A stretch of 64,000 nt of DNA from Thiospirillum jenense. GTDB taxonomy: Bacteria > Pseudomonadota > Gammaproteobacteria > Chromatiales > Chromatiaceae. The notes beneath the pieces are model-generated. The model was not told where the DNA came from. It did no database searches and saw only the letters and a program-made list of their open reading frames with translations. Made by a program: the position numbers and the translations under genes. This document shows positions 10,014-19,423 of this stretch, piece after piece (position 1 is the first letter of the stretch; the number at the start of each line of letters is the position of its first letter). The stretch is from contig NZ_JABVCQ010000009.1 of NCBI RefSeq assembly GCF_014145225.1, positions 46,099-110,098 of the forward strand. The letters are read 5' to 3'.

Positions 10014-12695
10014 TTATAATACTTTACTCACCAATTTAATCCCAGGATCAAGCCGGTCAGTTTCAATCCGAAAACCCAGCGATTTCATTAACGACAACAT
10101 GCGCGTATTGGCGGTTAATACTTCACCTTCCATCATGCGCAATCCGCGTAAGCGGGCGTTATTCATTAATGAACGCATTAACCGCGCACCAATGCCGCGA
10201 TTGCGCCAGTGATCGGATACGACAATGGCAAATTCACAGGTATCACCGCCAGGACGTGACATGTAACGTGACACGCCGACCTCGACTTCGCGCCCGTTTT
10301 CATTCACCACACCAATTAACGCCATTTCGCGGTCATAATCAATCTGGGTAAAGCGCACCAACATCTCCGGCGTCAATTCTTTAATTGCTTGCATAAAACG
10401 AAAATACTTGGTCTGCTCGGATAACCCGCGCACAAATTCCTGTTCCATTTCGGCATCTTCGGGGCGGATGGGGCGAATAGTTAATTCGGTGCCGTCCGGC
10501 AGCGGCACAAGTTCAATTAAATGCTGCGGGTATGGATAAATCGCCATGTGACCATAGACCGGCATTTGCGGTGGGCGATAATTCACTTCAATTCGCGCAT
10601 CCACCGCAATTACGTCAACATCATTGCCAATCAGCGGGTTAATTTCCAGCGTAATGATTTCGGGTAATTCACACACCAATTCAGACACGCGCTGTAAAAT
10701 TTGCGCCAGCGCCTCGCGGTTCATTGGCGGCACATTCCCAAATGCGCCCATTAACCGCGCCACGCGGGTGTGTTCAATCATGGTTTGAATAATAAACGCA
10801 TTCAATGGCGGCAAGCCCAATGCACGATCTCCCAATACCTCCATACCCGTGCCGCCGGCGCCGAAACTAATAATAGGGCCGAAAATAGGATCGCGTAATA
10901 CGCCAACCATTAACTCCCGCGCCGCTCGCGTTGAAACCATGTGTTCAACCGTCACACCTTCAATGCGCGCTTCGGGGCGCATCATCACTGCCCGCTCGGT
11001 CAATTCATTAAAGGTGCGCAAGACGGTTTGCGCATCGGTGATATTTAACCGCACCCCGTCCACATCCGATTTATACCGCAAATCCGGCGAATGAATCTTC
11101 ATCGCCACCGGGAATGACAACGCCTCGGCCGCCATTAACGCCTCATGCGGTGAACGCGCTAAAATTGCCTGCGTGGTGGGAATACGAAATGCCGATAAAA
11201 TCGCCTTTGCTTCAATTGTCCCAAGCGTTTTACGCCCCGCCGCCATGACGCCTTCAATAATTAACCGCGCCCCCTCGACATCCGGCATTGCTTGATGAGA
11301 TAAGGGTCCCGGTGATTGCATTAATAGCTTTTGATTCCGCTGTTGCCGCCCTAAAAATGACAAGGCTTCAATTGCCATTTCGGGTAATGAATATTGCGGC
11401 ACGCCGTGTAATGAAAACTGCGTATGCGCATCTGCCACCCGCGCTGCGCCCATCCAACACGCCACCAGCGGTTTATTCGTGTCGTGCGCCGCGGCGATCA
11501 CTTCCTCGGCAACCGCGCCGGGTTCGACACTCGCCAGCGGCGCCAAAATCGCAAGTAAACCATCCACTTGCGCGTCAGCAATGCAGGCGCGCACCGCCGC
11601 ACCGTAGCGCGCGGCCGGGGCGTCGCCGATCACGTCCACCGGATTGCCGTGTGACCAGTGCGTTGGCAGGATGTTTTCCAATTCGGCGCGGGTGGCGTCG
11701 GTGAAGCCGGTCAAGGTCAAACCCACTTCGACGGCGCGGTCGGCGGCTAACACGCCCGGCCCGCCGCCGTTGGTGACGATGGCGATGCGCTGCCCGTCCA
11801 ATCGCTTGCCTGCGCCAAAAATCTGAGCCGCAGCAAAGAGTTGGTCGAGCGTCTCCACCTGCACCGCCCCGCCGCGTTCCATCACCGCGCTGAAAATTTC
11901 CGCTGATCCAACCCAGGCGCCGGTGTGCGATTTAGCGGCGCGTGATCCGGCCGGATGGCGACCAGATTTCACCACGATCACCGGTTTTAGCCGCGCCGCG
12001 GCGCGCAATCCACTCATAAACCGCCGCGCATCGCGGATGCCTTCGACGTACAACAAAATGCTGTGGGTTTGGGCATCGAGCGCCAAATAGTCGAGAACGT
12101 CGCCGAAATCCACGTCTGCGGCCGCGCCGAGTGAGACAACGGCGGAAAAACCGATATGCCGCGGCCCTGACCAATCGAGCATGGCGGTGCAGACGGCGCC
12201 GGACTGTGACACTAATGCAACATGCCCGGGCAGCGCCTGCTCGTTGCCGAAGGTCGCGTTCAAGCCGTGTGACGGGCGCATCACGCCGAGGCAGTTTGGC
12301 CCGAGGACGCGGACGCGGTTGCGGCGGGCGGCGGCGACTAATTTTTCCTGTAATAACGTGCCACGTTCGCCCTGCTCGGCAAAGCCCGCCGAATGCACGA
12401 CGGCAGCGCGGACGCCGTACTCGCCGCATTGATCGAGAATGCCGGCGACTTGCGCGGCGGGCGTGGCGATCAGGGCGAGGTCAACGTGTTTGTCGAGCGC
12501 GGCGAGCGACGGGGCGCAGGGTTGGTCGGCAACCTGTTGATATTTCGGGTTAATTGCGTAACAGCCGCCTTTGAAACCGCTGTTGAGCAGGTTGCGAAAT
12601 ACCATTCCACCGACCGAGCCGTCGCGGTCGCTGGCGCCGAATACGGCGACGGCTGTGGGGACGAGTAATGGATCAACATCTGATAAGCGCATCAT
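10014..12695 (-). CDS. Acyl-CoA synthetase-like protein lysine acetyltransferase (PatZ/Pat type)
   Basis: About 893 residues from MMRLSDVDPLLVP. A CoA/NDP-binding Rossmann domain (VAVFGASDRDGSVGG) comes first, then succinyl-CoA-ligase-like and ATP-grasp domains (AILSAFRIPTTQ onward), then a C-terminal GNAT acetyltransferase with its acetyl-CoA loop (HWRNRGIGARLM). This order matches PatZ/YfiQ-type enzymes, which acetylate acetyl-CoA synthetase and other proteins. The frame is open to 12842, but residues before MMRLSD do not fit the family. The N-terminal half (about 11.5-12.7 kb) is clearly more GC-rich than the C-terminal half. Confidence 0.88.
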   Translation of the reverse strand: MMRLSDVDPLLVPTAVAVFGASDRDGSVGGMVFRNLLNSGFKGGCYAINPKYQQVADQPCAPSLAALDKHVDLALIATPAAQVAGILDQCGEYGVRAAVVHSAGFAEQGERGTLLQEKLVAAARRNRVRVLGPNCLGVMRPSHGLNATFGNEQALPGHVALVSQSGAVCTAMLDWSGPRHIGFSAVVSLGAAADVDFGDVLDYLALDAQTHSILLYVEGIRDARRFMSGLRAAARLKPVIVVKSGRHPAGSRAAKSHTGAWVGSAEIFSAVMERGGAVQVETLDQLFAAAQIFGAGKRLDGQRIAIVTNGGGPGVLAADRAVEVGLTLTGFTDATRAELENILPTHWSHGNPVDVIGDAPAARYGAAVRACIADAQVDGLLAILAPLASVEPGAVAEEVIAAAHDTNKPLVACWMGAARVADAHTQFSLHGVPQYSLPEMAIEALSFLGRQQRNQKLLMQSPGPLSHQAMPDVEGARLIIEGVMAAGRKTLGTIEAKAILSAFRIPTTQAILARSPHEALMAAEALSFPVAMKIHSPDLRYKSDVDGVRLNITDAQTVLRTFNELTERAVMMRPEARIEGVTVEHMVSTRAARELMVGVLRDPIFGPIISFGAGGTGMEVLGDRALGLPPLNAFIIQTMIEHTRVARLMGAFGNVPPMNREALAQILQRVSELVCELPEIITLEINPLIGNDVDVIAVDARIEVNYRPPQMPVYGHMAIYPYPQHLIELVPLPDGTELTIRPIRPEDAEMEQEFVRGLSEQTKYFRFMQAIKELTPEMLVRFTQIDYDREMALIGVVNENGREVEVGVSRYMSRPGGDTCEFAIVVSDHWRNRGIGARLMRSLMNNARLRGLRMMEGEVLTANTRMLSLMKSLGFRIETDRLDPGIKLVSKVL

Positions 12696-12865
12696 TAAAT
12701 ACCGAATGAAAAAGCGGGTGGGCGGGAATGATTGCAGAATAGCGCAGCGGGGCGGTGGCAATTCAGTTATGAATAAACAATTGGCGCATGAGTCGGGATC
12801 ACTCAATGATAACAGACATTGAGTATAAAGCAAATGCGGCAATCATTGCGAATAACAGCCAGTGA

Positions 12866-13633
12866 TTAACGCGCTTGACAAATTGGACAGGCGGGATCGG
12901 CAATTAACCGAACGCGGCGCCATTCGGTGTGTAACGCATCAAATAATAGTAATTGACCATATAATGGTGCGCCAATGCCGGTGAGGATTTTAATCGCTTC
13001 ACTGGCTTGCAAACTGCCAATCACCCCGACGGCGGGCGCGAATACACCATTGGCTGTGCAGGTGTTATCTATTAAATCAACGGCCGGGTCTTCCGAATAT
13101 AAACACTGATAACAGGGGCCGCCGGGTTGACCATTAAACGCGGTGACTTGCCCTTCATAGCGAATAATCGCCCCCGAAACCAATGGCACGGCGGCGGCAT
13201 AACAAGCGCGATTAATGGCAAAGCGTGTGGTGAAATTATCACTCGCATCCATTACCAAATCAACGCCCGCGATCAGGGTGTTTAATTGCGGGGCGTCTAA
13301 ATGCGCGGGAATTAAGGTTAATTGCACGTCGGGATTTAATAGCCAAATCTGTTGCGCGGCGGATTCGACTTTCAATTGCCCGAGTGTTGCGGTGTGATGA
13401 ATAATTTGCCGCTGTAAATTAGATAATTCAACACAATCGCCATCGGCTAGAATTAACTCACCCACGCCGGCGGCGGCTAAATACAATGCAATTGGTGATC
13501 CCAAACCGCCCAATCCAATGATTAACACCCGCGCTTGGGTTAATTGTGCTTGCGCTTCAACGCCAAAGTTGGGTAATAAAACATGGCGGCTGTAGCGTAA
13601 TAGTTGTTCATCATTCATGGCGGCATATTTCAT
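12866..13633 (-). CDS. moeB: MoeB/ThiF-family adenylyltransferase
   Basis: E1-like enzyme that adenylates the C-terminal Gly-Gly of the sulfur carrier MoaD (or ThiS). It has the GLGGLGSP nucleotide-binding loop (40-47), the DASDNFTTR segment and two CxxC zinc pairs (PCYQC and CPIC). The 255-residue length fits MoeB. Its ATG abuts the TAA of prmC, so the two are translationally coupled; prmC-moeB pairing is common in proteobacteria. ThiF is the alternative; neither moaD nor thiS is nearby to decide. Confidence 0.85.
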   Translation of the reverse strand: MKYAAMNDEQLLRYSRHVLLPNFGVEAQAQLTQARVLIIGLGGLGSPIALYLAAAGVGELILADGDCVELSNLQRQIIHHTATLGQLKVESAAQQIWLLNPDVQLTLIPAHLDAPQLNTLIAGVDLVMDASDNFTTRFAINRACYAAAVPLVSGAIIRYEGQVTAFNGQPGGPCYQCLYSEDPAVDLIDNTCTANGVFAPAVGVIGSLQASEAIKILTGIGAPLYGQLLLFDALHTEWRRVRLIADPACPICQAR

Positions 13634-14560
13634 TTAAACAGTCACGGCGCGGCAGCCAACAGTAATACGTTCAATGCCGGCCAAATCGCGTTCACTGGCG
13701 ACATTGATTAAACCACAGTGAATGAAACGCTGGCGCACTGCCGCAGCCTGTTGCCACCCATGTTCAATTGCCACCCAGCCGCCGGGTTTTAAGCAACGCA
13801 TTAAATCTGCAATAATACAATCAATAGCAGCCAGTCCATCTTGACCAGCAACTAATGCTGTTTGGGGTTCAAATCGCACCTCACCGCATTGCAAATGCGG
13901 ATCATTAACGGCAATGTACGGCGGATTGGCGACAACTAAATCGCAGCACTGCGCGGCAATTGAATTTAACCAATCGCCCTGAATGAACTGCACCTGGTTT
14001 AATTGTAACCGCTGAGAATTACCTGCCGCAATCTTTAATGCCGCACGGGCATTATCAAGCGCAATCATTTGCCATTTCGGCCGCTCAGTTGCTAATGCAA
14101 TAGCAATGGCGCCACTGCCGGTGCCAAGATCAAGGCAGCAACACGGCGCGCCAATTGGGAATTGGTTTAAAGCCCAGGTGACTAATAACTCGGTGTCGGG
14201 GCGGGGAATGAGTGTGGCGGGTGAGACGGTCAATTCAATCCCCCAAAATTCGCGTTGACCAATTAAATACGCGACGGGTTCACCGGCGCACCGGCGGTCA
14301 ATAAGATTGGCGAATTGTTGACACTGATCTGGGATTAAACTCCGTTGCGGCCAGGCAAACAAGGTGGTGCGAGTTGAGCGAATAACGTAGGTTAATAACA
14401 CCTCAGCATCTAATCGCGCTGCCGCTCGATCATAATTGACAAGATCAGGTGGGGAGGCGAGTAATTGGCGTTCCGCCCAAATTAAAACGTCACCAATGGT
14501 TGCGGCTGGAGAATGACTAAAGGGCGGCGTTGTGTGATTTGAGATGCACGGGTTTGTCAT
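13634..14560 (-). CDS. prmC: Peptide chain release factor N5-glutamine methyltransferase
   Basis: PrmC (HemK) methylates the GGQ glutamine of release factors RF1 and RF2. It shows SAM motif I (CLDLGTGSGAIAIALA) and the amide-methylating NPPY motif (VVANPPYIAVND). At about 308 residues it is slightly longer than E. coli PrmC (277), with an extra N-terminal stretch. ATG at 14560 (MTNPC) is preferred over the in-frame TTG at 14566 that overlaps the preceding stop. prfA is not adjacent. Confidence 0.95.
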   Translation of the reverse strand: MTNPCISNHTTPPFSHSPAATIGDVLIWAERQLLASPPDLVNYDRAAARLDAEVLLTYVIRSTRTTLFAWPQRSLIPDQCQQFANLIDRRCAGEPVAYLIGQREFWGIELTVSPATLIPRPDTELLVTWALNQFPIGAPCCCLDLGTGSGAIAIALATERPKWQMIALDNARAALKIAAGNSQRLQLNQVQFIQGDWLNSIAAQCCDLVVANPPYIAVNDPHLQCGEVRFEPQTALVAGQDGLAAIDCIIADLMRCLKPGGWVAIEHGWQQAAAVRQRFIHCGLINVASERDLAGIERITVGCRAVTV

Positions 14561-14562
14561 TA

Positions 14563-15117
14563 TCAAGCAAATAAATCATCAAAGGCTTTAGCGAAACGTT
14601 CATACGCATCAAAACCATCTTGATCCATGACTTGATCTATCACCCAGCGGTTCTCTTCGGCATTGCCCATCAATTGCTGAATTTCAAAGCCAAGATGACG
14701 TAAAAAGGGATAACTCGGGCCATCATCCGTCAATTGAAATTCGGCATATTCTTCGGAGCGGGTATTTAATAAAGCAAAAAACGGGCTGCCATAATCACCC
14801 GGCCCAAATACATCTTCGCTATTATCCTGTAAATGCTCAACTAATTTGCGCGCAATGCCAACAATCAATTCGCGCCGGGCAACGTCATCTAAATTACGAT
14901 AGGCGAGGCGGTCAGCAACTTGAATAAAAAAGATCAGGTATTCTTGAATCACAGCCAGCCGCTGGTGATCGTCACGATAAATAAACCGTTCGCAATGTAA
15001 ATGAATTGCTTTATCTACGGCAAGGCGCCAAGCAATGTAGGCTAATGCGCCGCTCATTTCTGGCAATGACCGTTCGTTGTTTTCATTCCACCAGCGGCTT
15101 TTAATTCGGATTGCCAC
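14563..15117 (-). CDS. Conserved hypothetical protein, 184 residues
   Basis: A soluble, mostly helical acidic protein with no signal peptide or membrane segment. Features include SGALAYIAWRLAVDKAIHLH near the start and EDVFGPGDYGSPFFALLNTR in the middle. I recognise no named family. Its stop lies directly before the prmC start, so the two are probably translated together, but no functional link is clear. Confidence 0.8.
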   Translation of the reverse strand: MAIRIKSRWWNENNERSLPEMSGALAYIAWRLAVDKAIHLHCERFIYRDDHQRLAVIQEYLIFFIQVADRLAYRNLDDVARRELIVGIARKLVEHLQDNSEDVFGPGDYGSPFFALLNTRSEEYAEFQLTDDGPSYPFLRHLGFEIQQLMGNAEENRWVIDQVMDQDGFDAYERFAKAFDDLFA

Positions 15118-15170
15118 ACTTGCTCCCGTTATTTAGTGAATCAGGCATCGCGGAAATACATTGCGCAAAA

Positions 15171-15581
15171 TCATAATTCATCAATGCGGTCGCGCTTGCG
15201 ATACACAGTGCCTTGAAAGATGGCTAAAGTTTCATCATTTTCATTAAACACACGCACTTGATAGGTCGCCAATTTTGGATTAAAACTAATCTCTTCAGCT
15301 CGCGCAAATAGCGTACCATCTCGGGTGGCTTTCAAGAATGAAATTGCGACGTTAATGCCGAGCGCCAATTGTCCATGTGAATTAGACGCGGCCGCAAAGG
15401 CAAAATCTGCTAATGAAAATATCGCGCCACCATGCACCACGCCCGCGCCATTGCGATGGCAGTCACCTATGACTAAGCGGGTTAAAGCACACCCCGGTGT
15501 CATTTCAATTAACTCAATTCCCATGTGTTTGGCGAATAAATCTTTATCTAAAAATTGCCGCAATATGGTTTCATCTGCCAT
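15171..15581 (-). CDS. paaI: PaaI-type hotdog acyl-CoA thioesterase
   Basis: 136 residues with the hotdog thioesterase signature GAGVVHGGAIFSLADFAFA, where the His-Gly-Gly and downstream Asp are typical of PaaI. PaaI removes CoA from stalled ring-hydroxylated phenylacetyl-CoA intermediates in aerobic phenylacetate breakdown. A phenylacetate-CoA ligase gene lies immediately upstream on the same strand, supporting the assignment. No paaABCDE epoxidase genes are present, so the enzyme may act in acyl-CoA housekeeping instead. Confidence 0.8.
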   Translation of the reverse strand: MADETILRQFLDKDLFAKHMGIELIEMTPGCALTRLVIGDCHRNGAGVVHGGAIFSLADFAFAAASNSHGQLALGINVAISFLKATRDGTLFARAEEISFNPKLATYQVRVFNENDETLAIFQGTVYRKRDRIDEL

Positions 15582-15622
15582 CGGTTAGATTCCTGAATCT
15601 ATTACTATTATTTTGACCTAAT

Positions 15623-16948
15623 CTAAGTGATTAAATGGCGCCGATCAATCACGCGAGTCGCTTTGCCAGTGAAGCGTTCAATGGTGCGCGGTTCAACTAA
15701 TTCAATTTGCGCTCGAATACCGGCAACCGTCTGGATTTCATGGCGAATGCGTTCACGCAACCGCTGCATTTGATCCATTCGATCCGAAAATAACTCGCGC
15801 TGAATTTCAACCTTAATTGTCACTTCATCGAGAATATGCGGGCGCTCAACTTCAATTAAATAATGCGCAGTGGTGCCCTCCACGCGCAATAGTGCTTCTT
15901 CAATTTGCGATGGAAAGACATTCACACCACGAATAATTAACATGTCATCAGTGCGCCCAGTCACGCGGCTCATCCGAATACTGGTGCGCCCACAGGGACA
16001 GGGATCACGATAAATACGCGCTAAATCACGGGTGCGATAACGCAATACCGGCATGGCTTCGCGGGTTAATGTGGTGATGACTAATTCACCCAATTCACCG
16101 TCGGGAACAGGTTCTAATGTGTCCGGGTCAAGACATTCAATTAAAAAATGATCGTCTTGAATGTGCATTCCCGTGCGGGCGCTGCATTCACCACTGACGC
16201 CCGGACCAATCACTTCGGATAAACCGTAATTATTAAACGCAGTGATGTTTAATTCACGTTCGATTTGCAACCGTAAATCGTCACTCCAGGGTTCACCACC
16301 AAAGTGGCCGTATTGTAATGATAAACTGCGCGAGTCAAGGTCTAATTCACGCGCTGCATCGGCAATGGTTAACGCATAGCTGGGGGTGCAAATCAATACA
16401 TCCGGTGTTAAATCGCGTAATAGCGCAATTTGCCGGCGGGTATTGCCGGCGGCGGCGGGAATGATTGCAGCGCCAATACATTCAACGCCGTAGTGCAAGC
16501 CAAAGCCGCCGGTGAATAATCCATAGCCAAAGGCAATTTGTACGGTATGCTGTGGTTCTAATCCGCCGGCGAATAAAAAACGGGCGCATAATTCTGCCCA
16601 AATTTGTAAATCATTTTTTGTATAGGCGACAAACGTTGGTGTGCCGGTAGTGCCTGATGAGCCATGAATACGCGCTATTTCGTGGCGTGGGACGGCGAGT
16701 AATCCGAGTGGATGTTGTTGACGAAAATCGGCTTTGGTGGTGAATGGTAAACGGCGCACATCTTCAAGATGTTTGAATTGATCCGCGCTAATACCGGCGC
16801 GTTGTAAGGCTTCACGATAGAAGGGTACTTGGTGATTCACTCGTTCAATTAACGCCCGCAAGCGGGTTAATTGTAATGCGGTGCGTGCCTGAATAGATTG
16901 GGTTTCGGCAGCAATATTCCAAATGCGCGACGGGGGCGAAGTAACCAT
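15623..16948 (-). CDS. paaK: Phenylacetate-CoA ligase
   Basis: AMP-forming ligase that activates phenylacetate with ATP and CoA. It has the ATP-binding loop GSSGTTGTPT, an adenylate motif (FNNYGLSEVIGPGVSGEC), the motif YRTRDLARIYRDPCPCGRTS and a C-terminal domain with RGVNVFPSQIEEALL. About 441 residues fits PaaK. The longer frame from 16969 would overlap the ACT gene; ATG 16948 lies just after its stop. Pairing with an ACT protein is often seen in anaerobes and archaea near indolepyruvate oxidoreductase, which is absent here. Confidence 0.93.
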   Translation of the reverse strand: MVTSPPSRIWNIAAETQSIQARTALQLTRLRALIERVNHQVPFYREALQRAGISADQFKHLEDVRRLPFTTKADFRQQHPLGLLAVPRHEIARIHGSSGTTGTPTFVAYTKNDLQIWAELCARFLFAGGLEPQHTVQIAFGYGLFTGGFGLHYGVECIGAAIIPAAAGNTRRQIALLRDLTPDVLICTPSYALTIADAARELDLDSRSLSLQYGHFGGEPWSDDLRLQIERELNITAFNNYGLSEVIGPGVSGECSARTGMHIQDDHFLIECLDPDTLEPVPDGELGELVITTLTREAMPVLRYRTRDLARIYRDPCPCGRTSIRMSRVTGRTDDMLIIRGVNVFPSQIEEALLRVEGTTAHYLIEVERPHILDEVTIKVEIQRELFSDRMDQMQRLRERIRHEIQTVAGIRAQIELVEPRTIERFTGKATRVIDRRHLIT

Positions 16949-16952
16949 GCTA

Positions 16953-17390
16953 TTAATCTGCCGCACCAACTAATTCACTGCCATCTACAATGCGTAACCC
17001 ATGTGTCATTAAAACCTGCTGGGCTTGGTCGGTGTTTTCAAAGCGAAAAATTAACATGGCTTTATCAGGGCGATGTGATGAAAACGCATACATGTATTCA
17101 ATATTGACGCCCGCTTGATCGAGTACTTTTAATACGGCGGCTAATCCACCGGGGCGGTCTTCAACATCAACGGCAATGACTTCGGTTGAATTCACAATCC
17201 AGCCGCCGTCTTCTAATACTTGTTGGGCGCGTTCCCAATCGCGGACAATTAAACGTAAAATGCCAAATTGGGCGGTGTCAGCGAGTGATAAAGTCAGGAT
17301 GTTAATGCCCGCGGCGGCAATCGCTTCAAGGGGCGCATCAAGTCGCCCGGGGCGGTTTTCAAGAAAGACGGAGAGTTGCTGGAGTTTCAT
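16953..17390 (-). CDS. Tandem ACT-domain protein
   Basis: 145 residues forming two ACT domains: the first starts MKLQQLSVFLENRPGRLDAPL, the second EVIAVDVEDRPGGLAAVLKVL. ACT domains bind amino acids and regulate linked enzymes. It ends four bases before the paaK start, so the pair is coexpressed and the ACT protein probably senses an aromatic amino acid or its breakdown product. The family is widely found beside phenylacetate-CoA ligases. Confidence 0.88.
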   Translation of the reverse strand: MKLQQLSVFLENRPGRLDAPLEAIAAAGINILTLSLADTAQFGILRLIVRDWERAQQVLEDGGWIVNSTEVIAVDVEDRPGGLAAVLKVLDQAGVNIEYMYAFSSHRPDKAMLIFRFENTDQAQQVLMTHGLRIVDGSELVGAAD

Positions 17391-17521
17391 TGGTAATAAT
17401 ACCTGTGCTGTGTTACAGCAGTGAGTTAGTTTTTAAAAAATCATATTAAAAACGGCGATTTGTCAATTAACATTTACCTGCTATAAACCAACAGCCGTTT
17501 TAGGTTGTAATACATCAAAAC

Positions 17522-18763
17522 CTACAATTTTTTATTGCAAGTCATCCAAATTGCAGGATAGTCATTTCGGTTGTCTAGCTGTTGAAAATTGTCAAAATGT
17601 GAACCCAACACATTTTGCAACATTTCGTAACTATAGCCAATAAAATGATGCAAATATTGATTACGTTGCGAGCCAAAAATCCAACTGTTATATTTCAATT
17701 CTTCTTCAAGGCTGGACGACTCTAAATACAATTTACAAATCGCTTTGTTGTCGGGTACTGCAATTAACAATGTTGCCTGTGGTGATGATAAACATCGTGC
17801 AAGGTTTTCAATAAAATTCGTGCGAGCATACTTAGGAACATGTTCAAATACATGAATCAATTTTATTTCGTCGAATTTAGTCTCAAAACCTGCAATCGTA
17901 TTTAAGTCACATTTGACATCAACTTCAATTCCAAGTTTTTCTCTGTCGATAGAAGTAAACTGGCGTTTATAATAATTATCAAAGGTTGTTAAATTATCAC
18001 TTTCGTTGTGATTGCAGATGACTTTTGCGTCATCAGCAAGATCAACATTGAGATGATCTTCAAGAAAAACTGTACCACATCCATAGTGTAGTTTATGCGG
18101 GATAAAATGTTTAGATAATAATAAATAGGTTGTAGAAGTTCCCAATTCAGCTTTTTCTGCATCAGACAGCATATCGCTTATTTTACTAAGAGAACCTTCA
18201 AATCTGCGCCCATTAATAGCTAAAACTTCATAGCCCGACGTGCGGAAAAGTTGACACCATCTTTCGACTGAAATGAACCGCTCATCGCCATATTCTTGCA
18301 ACTTGTTTTTTCGTTTATCATTAGGTAAGTCAATAACAGAAAATTTGCTAACCTCACTACACTTACGCAGAATTTTTTGAATATCTTCATCACTAAAATG
18401 CTCAAGAAATCCTTGATGAATAACACAATCAAAAGCACCTTTATCTACAAATTGATCGAGATTAAAAACATCAAGTAACTCAAACGAAATTCGTTCAAAT
18501 CCGGCGTACTTCTCTTTCAAGTTTTGAATAAAAATACGATTAATATCCGTTGCATGAACATTAAAGCCAAGATCATTTAGCAGCACGGAAGTAATGCCAC
18601 TTCCACAAGCAATCTCAAGTAATTTTGTACCTTGACTAAACTGGTTGACGATGGTTTTAATATAGGTTTCTTGGATCAAACTGGTGCGAAACAACGTGTG
18701 CTTCGAATTCATTTCTACCCATTTTTGATCGTCACTCGAATATCTGTTCATGGTATCATTCAC
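17522..18763 (-). CDS. Tandem SAM-dependent methyltransferase, 413 residues
   Basis: Two methyltransferase-like halves. The first has a clear motif I (LLEIACGSGITSVLLNDLGF) and motif IV region (FDCVIHQGFLEHF). The second begins HKLHYGCGTVFLEDHLNVDL and has EIKLIHVFEHVPKY, as in glycan-cluster methyltransferases. The gene is visibly more AT-rich than its neighbours and has non-coding flanks, suggesting acquisition. The longest frame starts with GTG 18763; ATG 18751 is equally possible. The substrate is unknown; a polysaccharide or lipid-linked sugar is a reasonable guess. Confidence 0.8.
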   Translation of the reverse strand: MNDTMNRYSSDDQKWVEMNSKHTLFRTSLIQETYIKTIVNQFSQGTKLLEIACGSGITSVLLNDLGFNVHATDINRIFIQNLKEKYAGFERISFELLDVFNLDQFVDKGAFDCVIHQGFLEHFSDEDIQKILRKCSEVSKFSVIDLPNDKRKNKLQEYGDERFISVERWCQLFRTSGYEVLAINGRRFEGSLSKISDMLSDAEKAELGTSTTYLLLSKHFIPHKLHYGCGTVFLEDHLNVDLADDAKVICNHNESDNLTTFDNYYKRQFTSIDREKLGIEVDVKCDLNTIAGFETKFDEIKLIHVFEHVPKYARTNFIENLARCLSSPQATLLIAVPDNKAICKLYLESSSLEEELKYNSWIFGSQRNQYLHHFIGYSYEMLQNVLGSHFDNFQQLDNRNDYPAIWMTCNKKL

Positions 18764-18982
18764 TGTAATAGTTGTTCAGTTTTTAGCCATTGGTGTAGCA
18801 GTTTTGCCTGTCAATAACACTTGATTTACGCCATATCAATATGGATAATTTAGGTGTGTTATGGTTCAAAAACCAATACTCAAAATGGCTCGGTTTATTT
18901 GCTTGAAGTTTTGGTAGAACTGGAAATATCGCGCCCAATTTGCGTTAAATAATACTCGGTTTAACTAATCAGGAACTCACCC

Positions 18983-19423
18983 ATGCCCCCCCAACCCCCT
19001 CTCCGCCATGCAAAAACTGGGCAACCCATTGATCATGCCAAACTTGACCGCATCGTCGCCAGCGCCCGCCGCGCCAGTGACGAGCGCGCCGTCGGCTACC
19101 GTGAACAGGCGCTGAAATTATATCCCTGGGTGTGCGGGCGCTGTGGACGCGATTTTGACCGTCAAAATCTACGCGAACTGACCGTCCACCACAAAGACAT
19201 GGATCACGACAATAACCCACCAGATGGCAGCAATTGGGAGCTATTGTGCCTCTATTGCCACGACAACGAACACCAAAAATTCGAGGAACACCTCGCTGCA
19301 CGGGCGGCGGGCCGAGTGGTCACCGCTGCCGCCGCATCTGGCAATAAAACTGCTACACATCAACCTTTTGCCGCGCTACAGGCGTTACTCAAACCCAACA
19401 CCGACGTCCCGCATGACCAGTGA
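18983..19423 (+). CDS. yajD: HNH nuclease family protein YajD
   Basis: 146 residues. The core CGRCGRDFDRQNLRELTVHH then DMDHDNNPPDGSNWELLCLY and CHDNEH is the YajD-type HNH fold, with two CxxC zinc pairs and the HH catalytic motif. The cellular role of YajD is not established. An AGGA site precedes ATG 18983. The C-terminus overlaps the start of the following DUF2934 gene by 11 bases. Confidence 0.88.
   Translation: MPPQPPLRHAKTGQPIDHAKLDRIVASARRASDERAVGYREQALKLYPWVCGRCGRDFDRQNLRELTVHHKDMDHDNNPPDGSNWELLCLYCHDNEHQKFEEHLAARAAGRVVTAAAASGNKTATHQPFAALQALLKPNTDVPHDQ

Noticed and set aside
11932..12429. Long arginine-rich frames opposite the acetyltransferase gene
   Set aside because: They lie antisense to a well-supported GC-rich gene and have the low-complexity composition of shadow frames.
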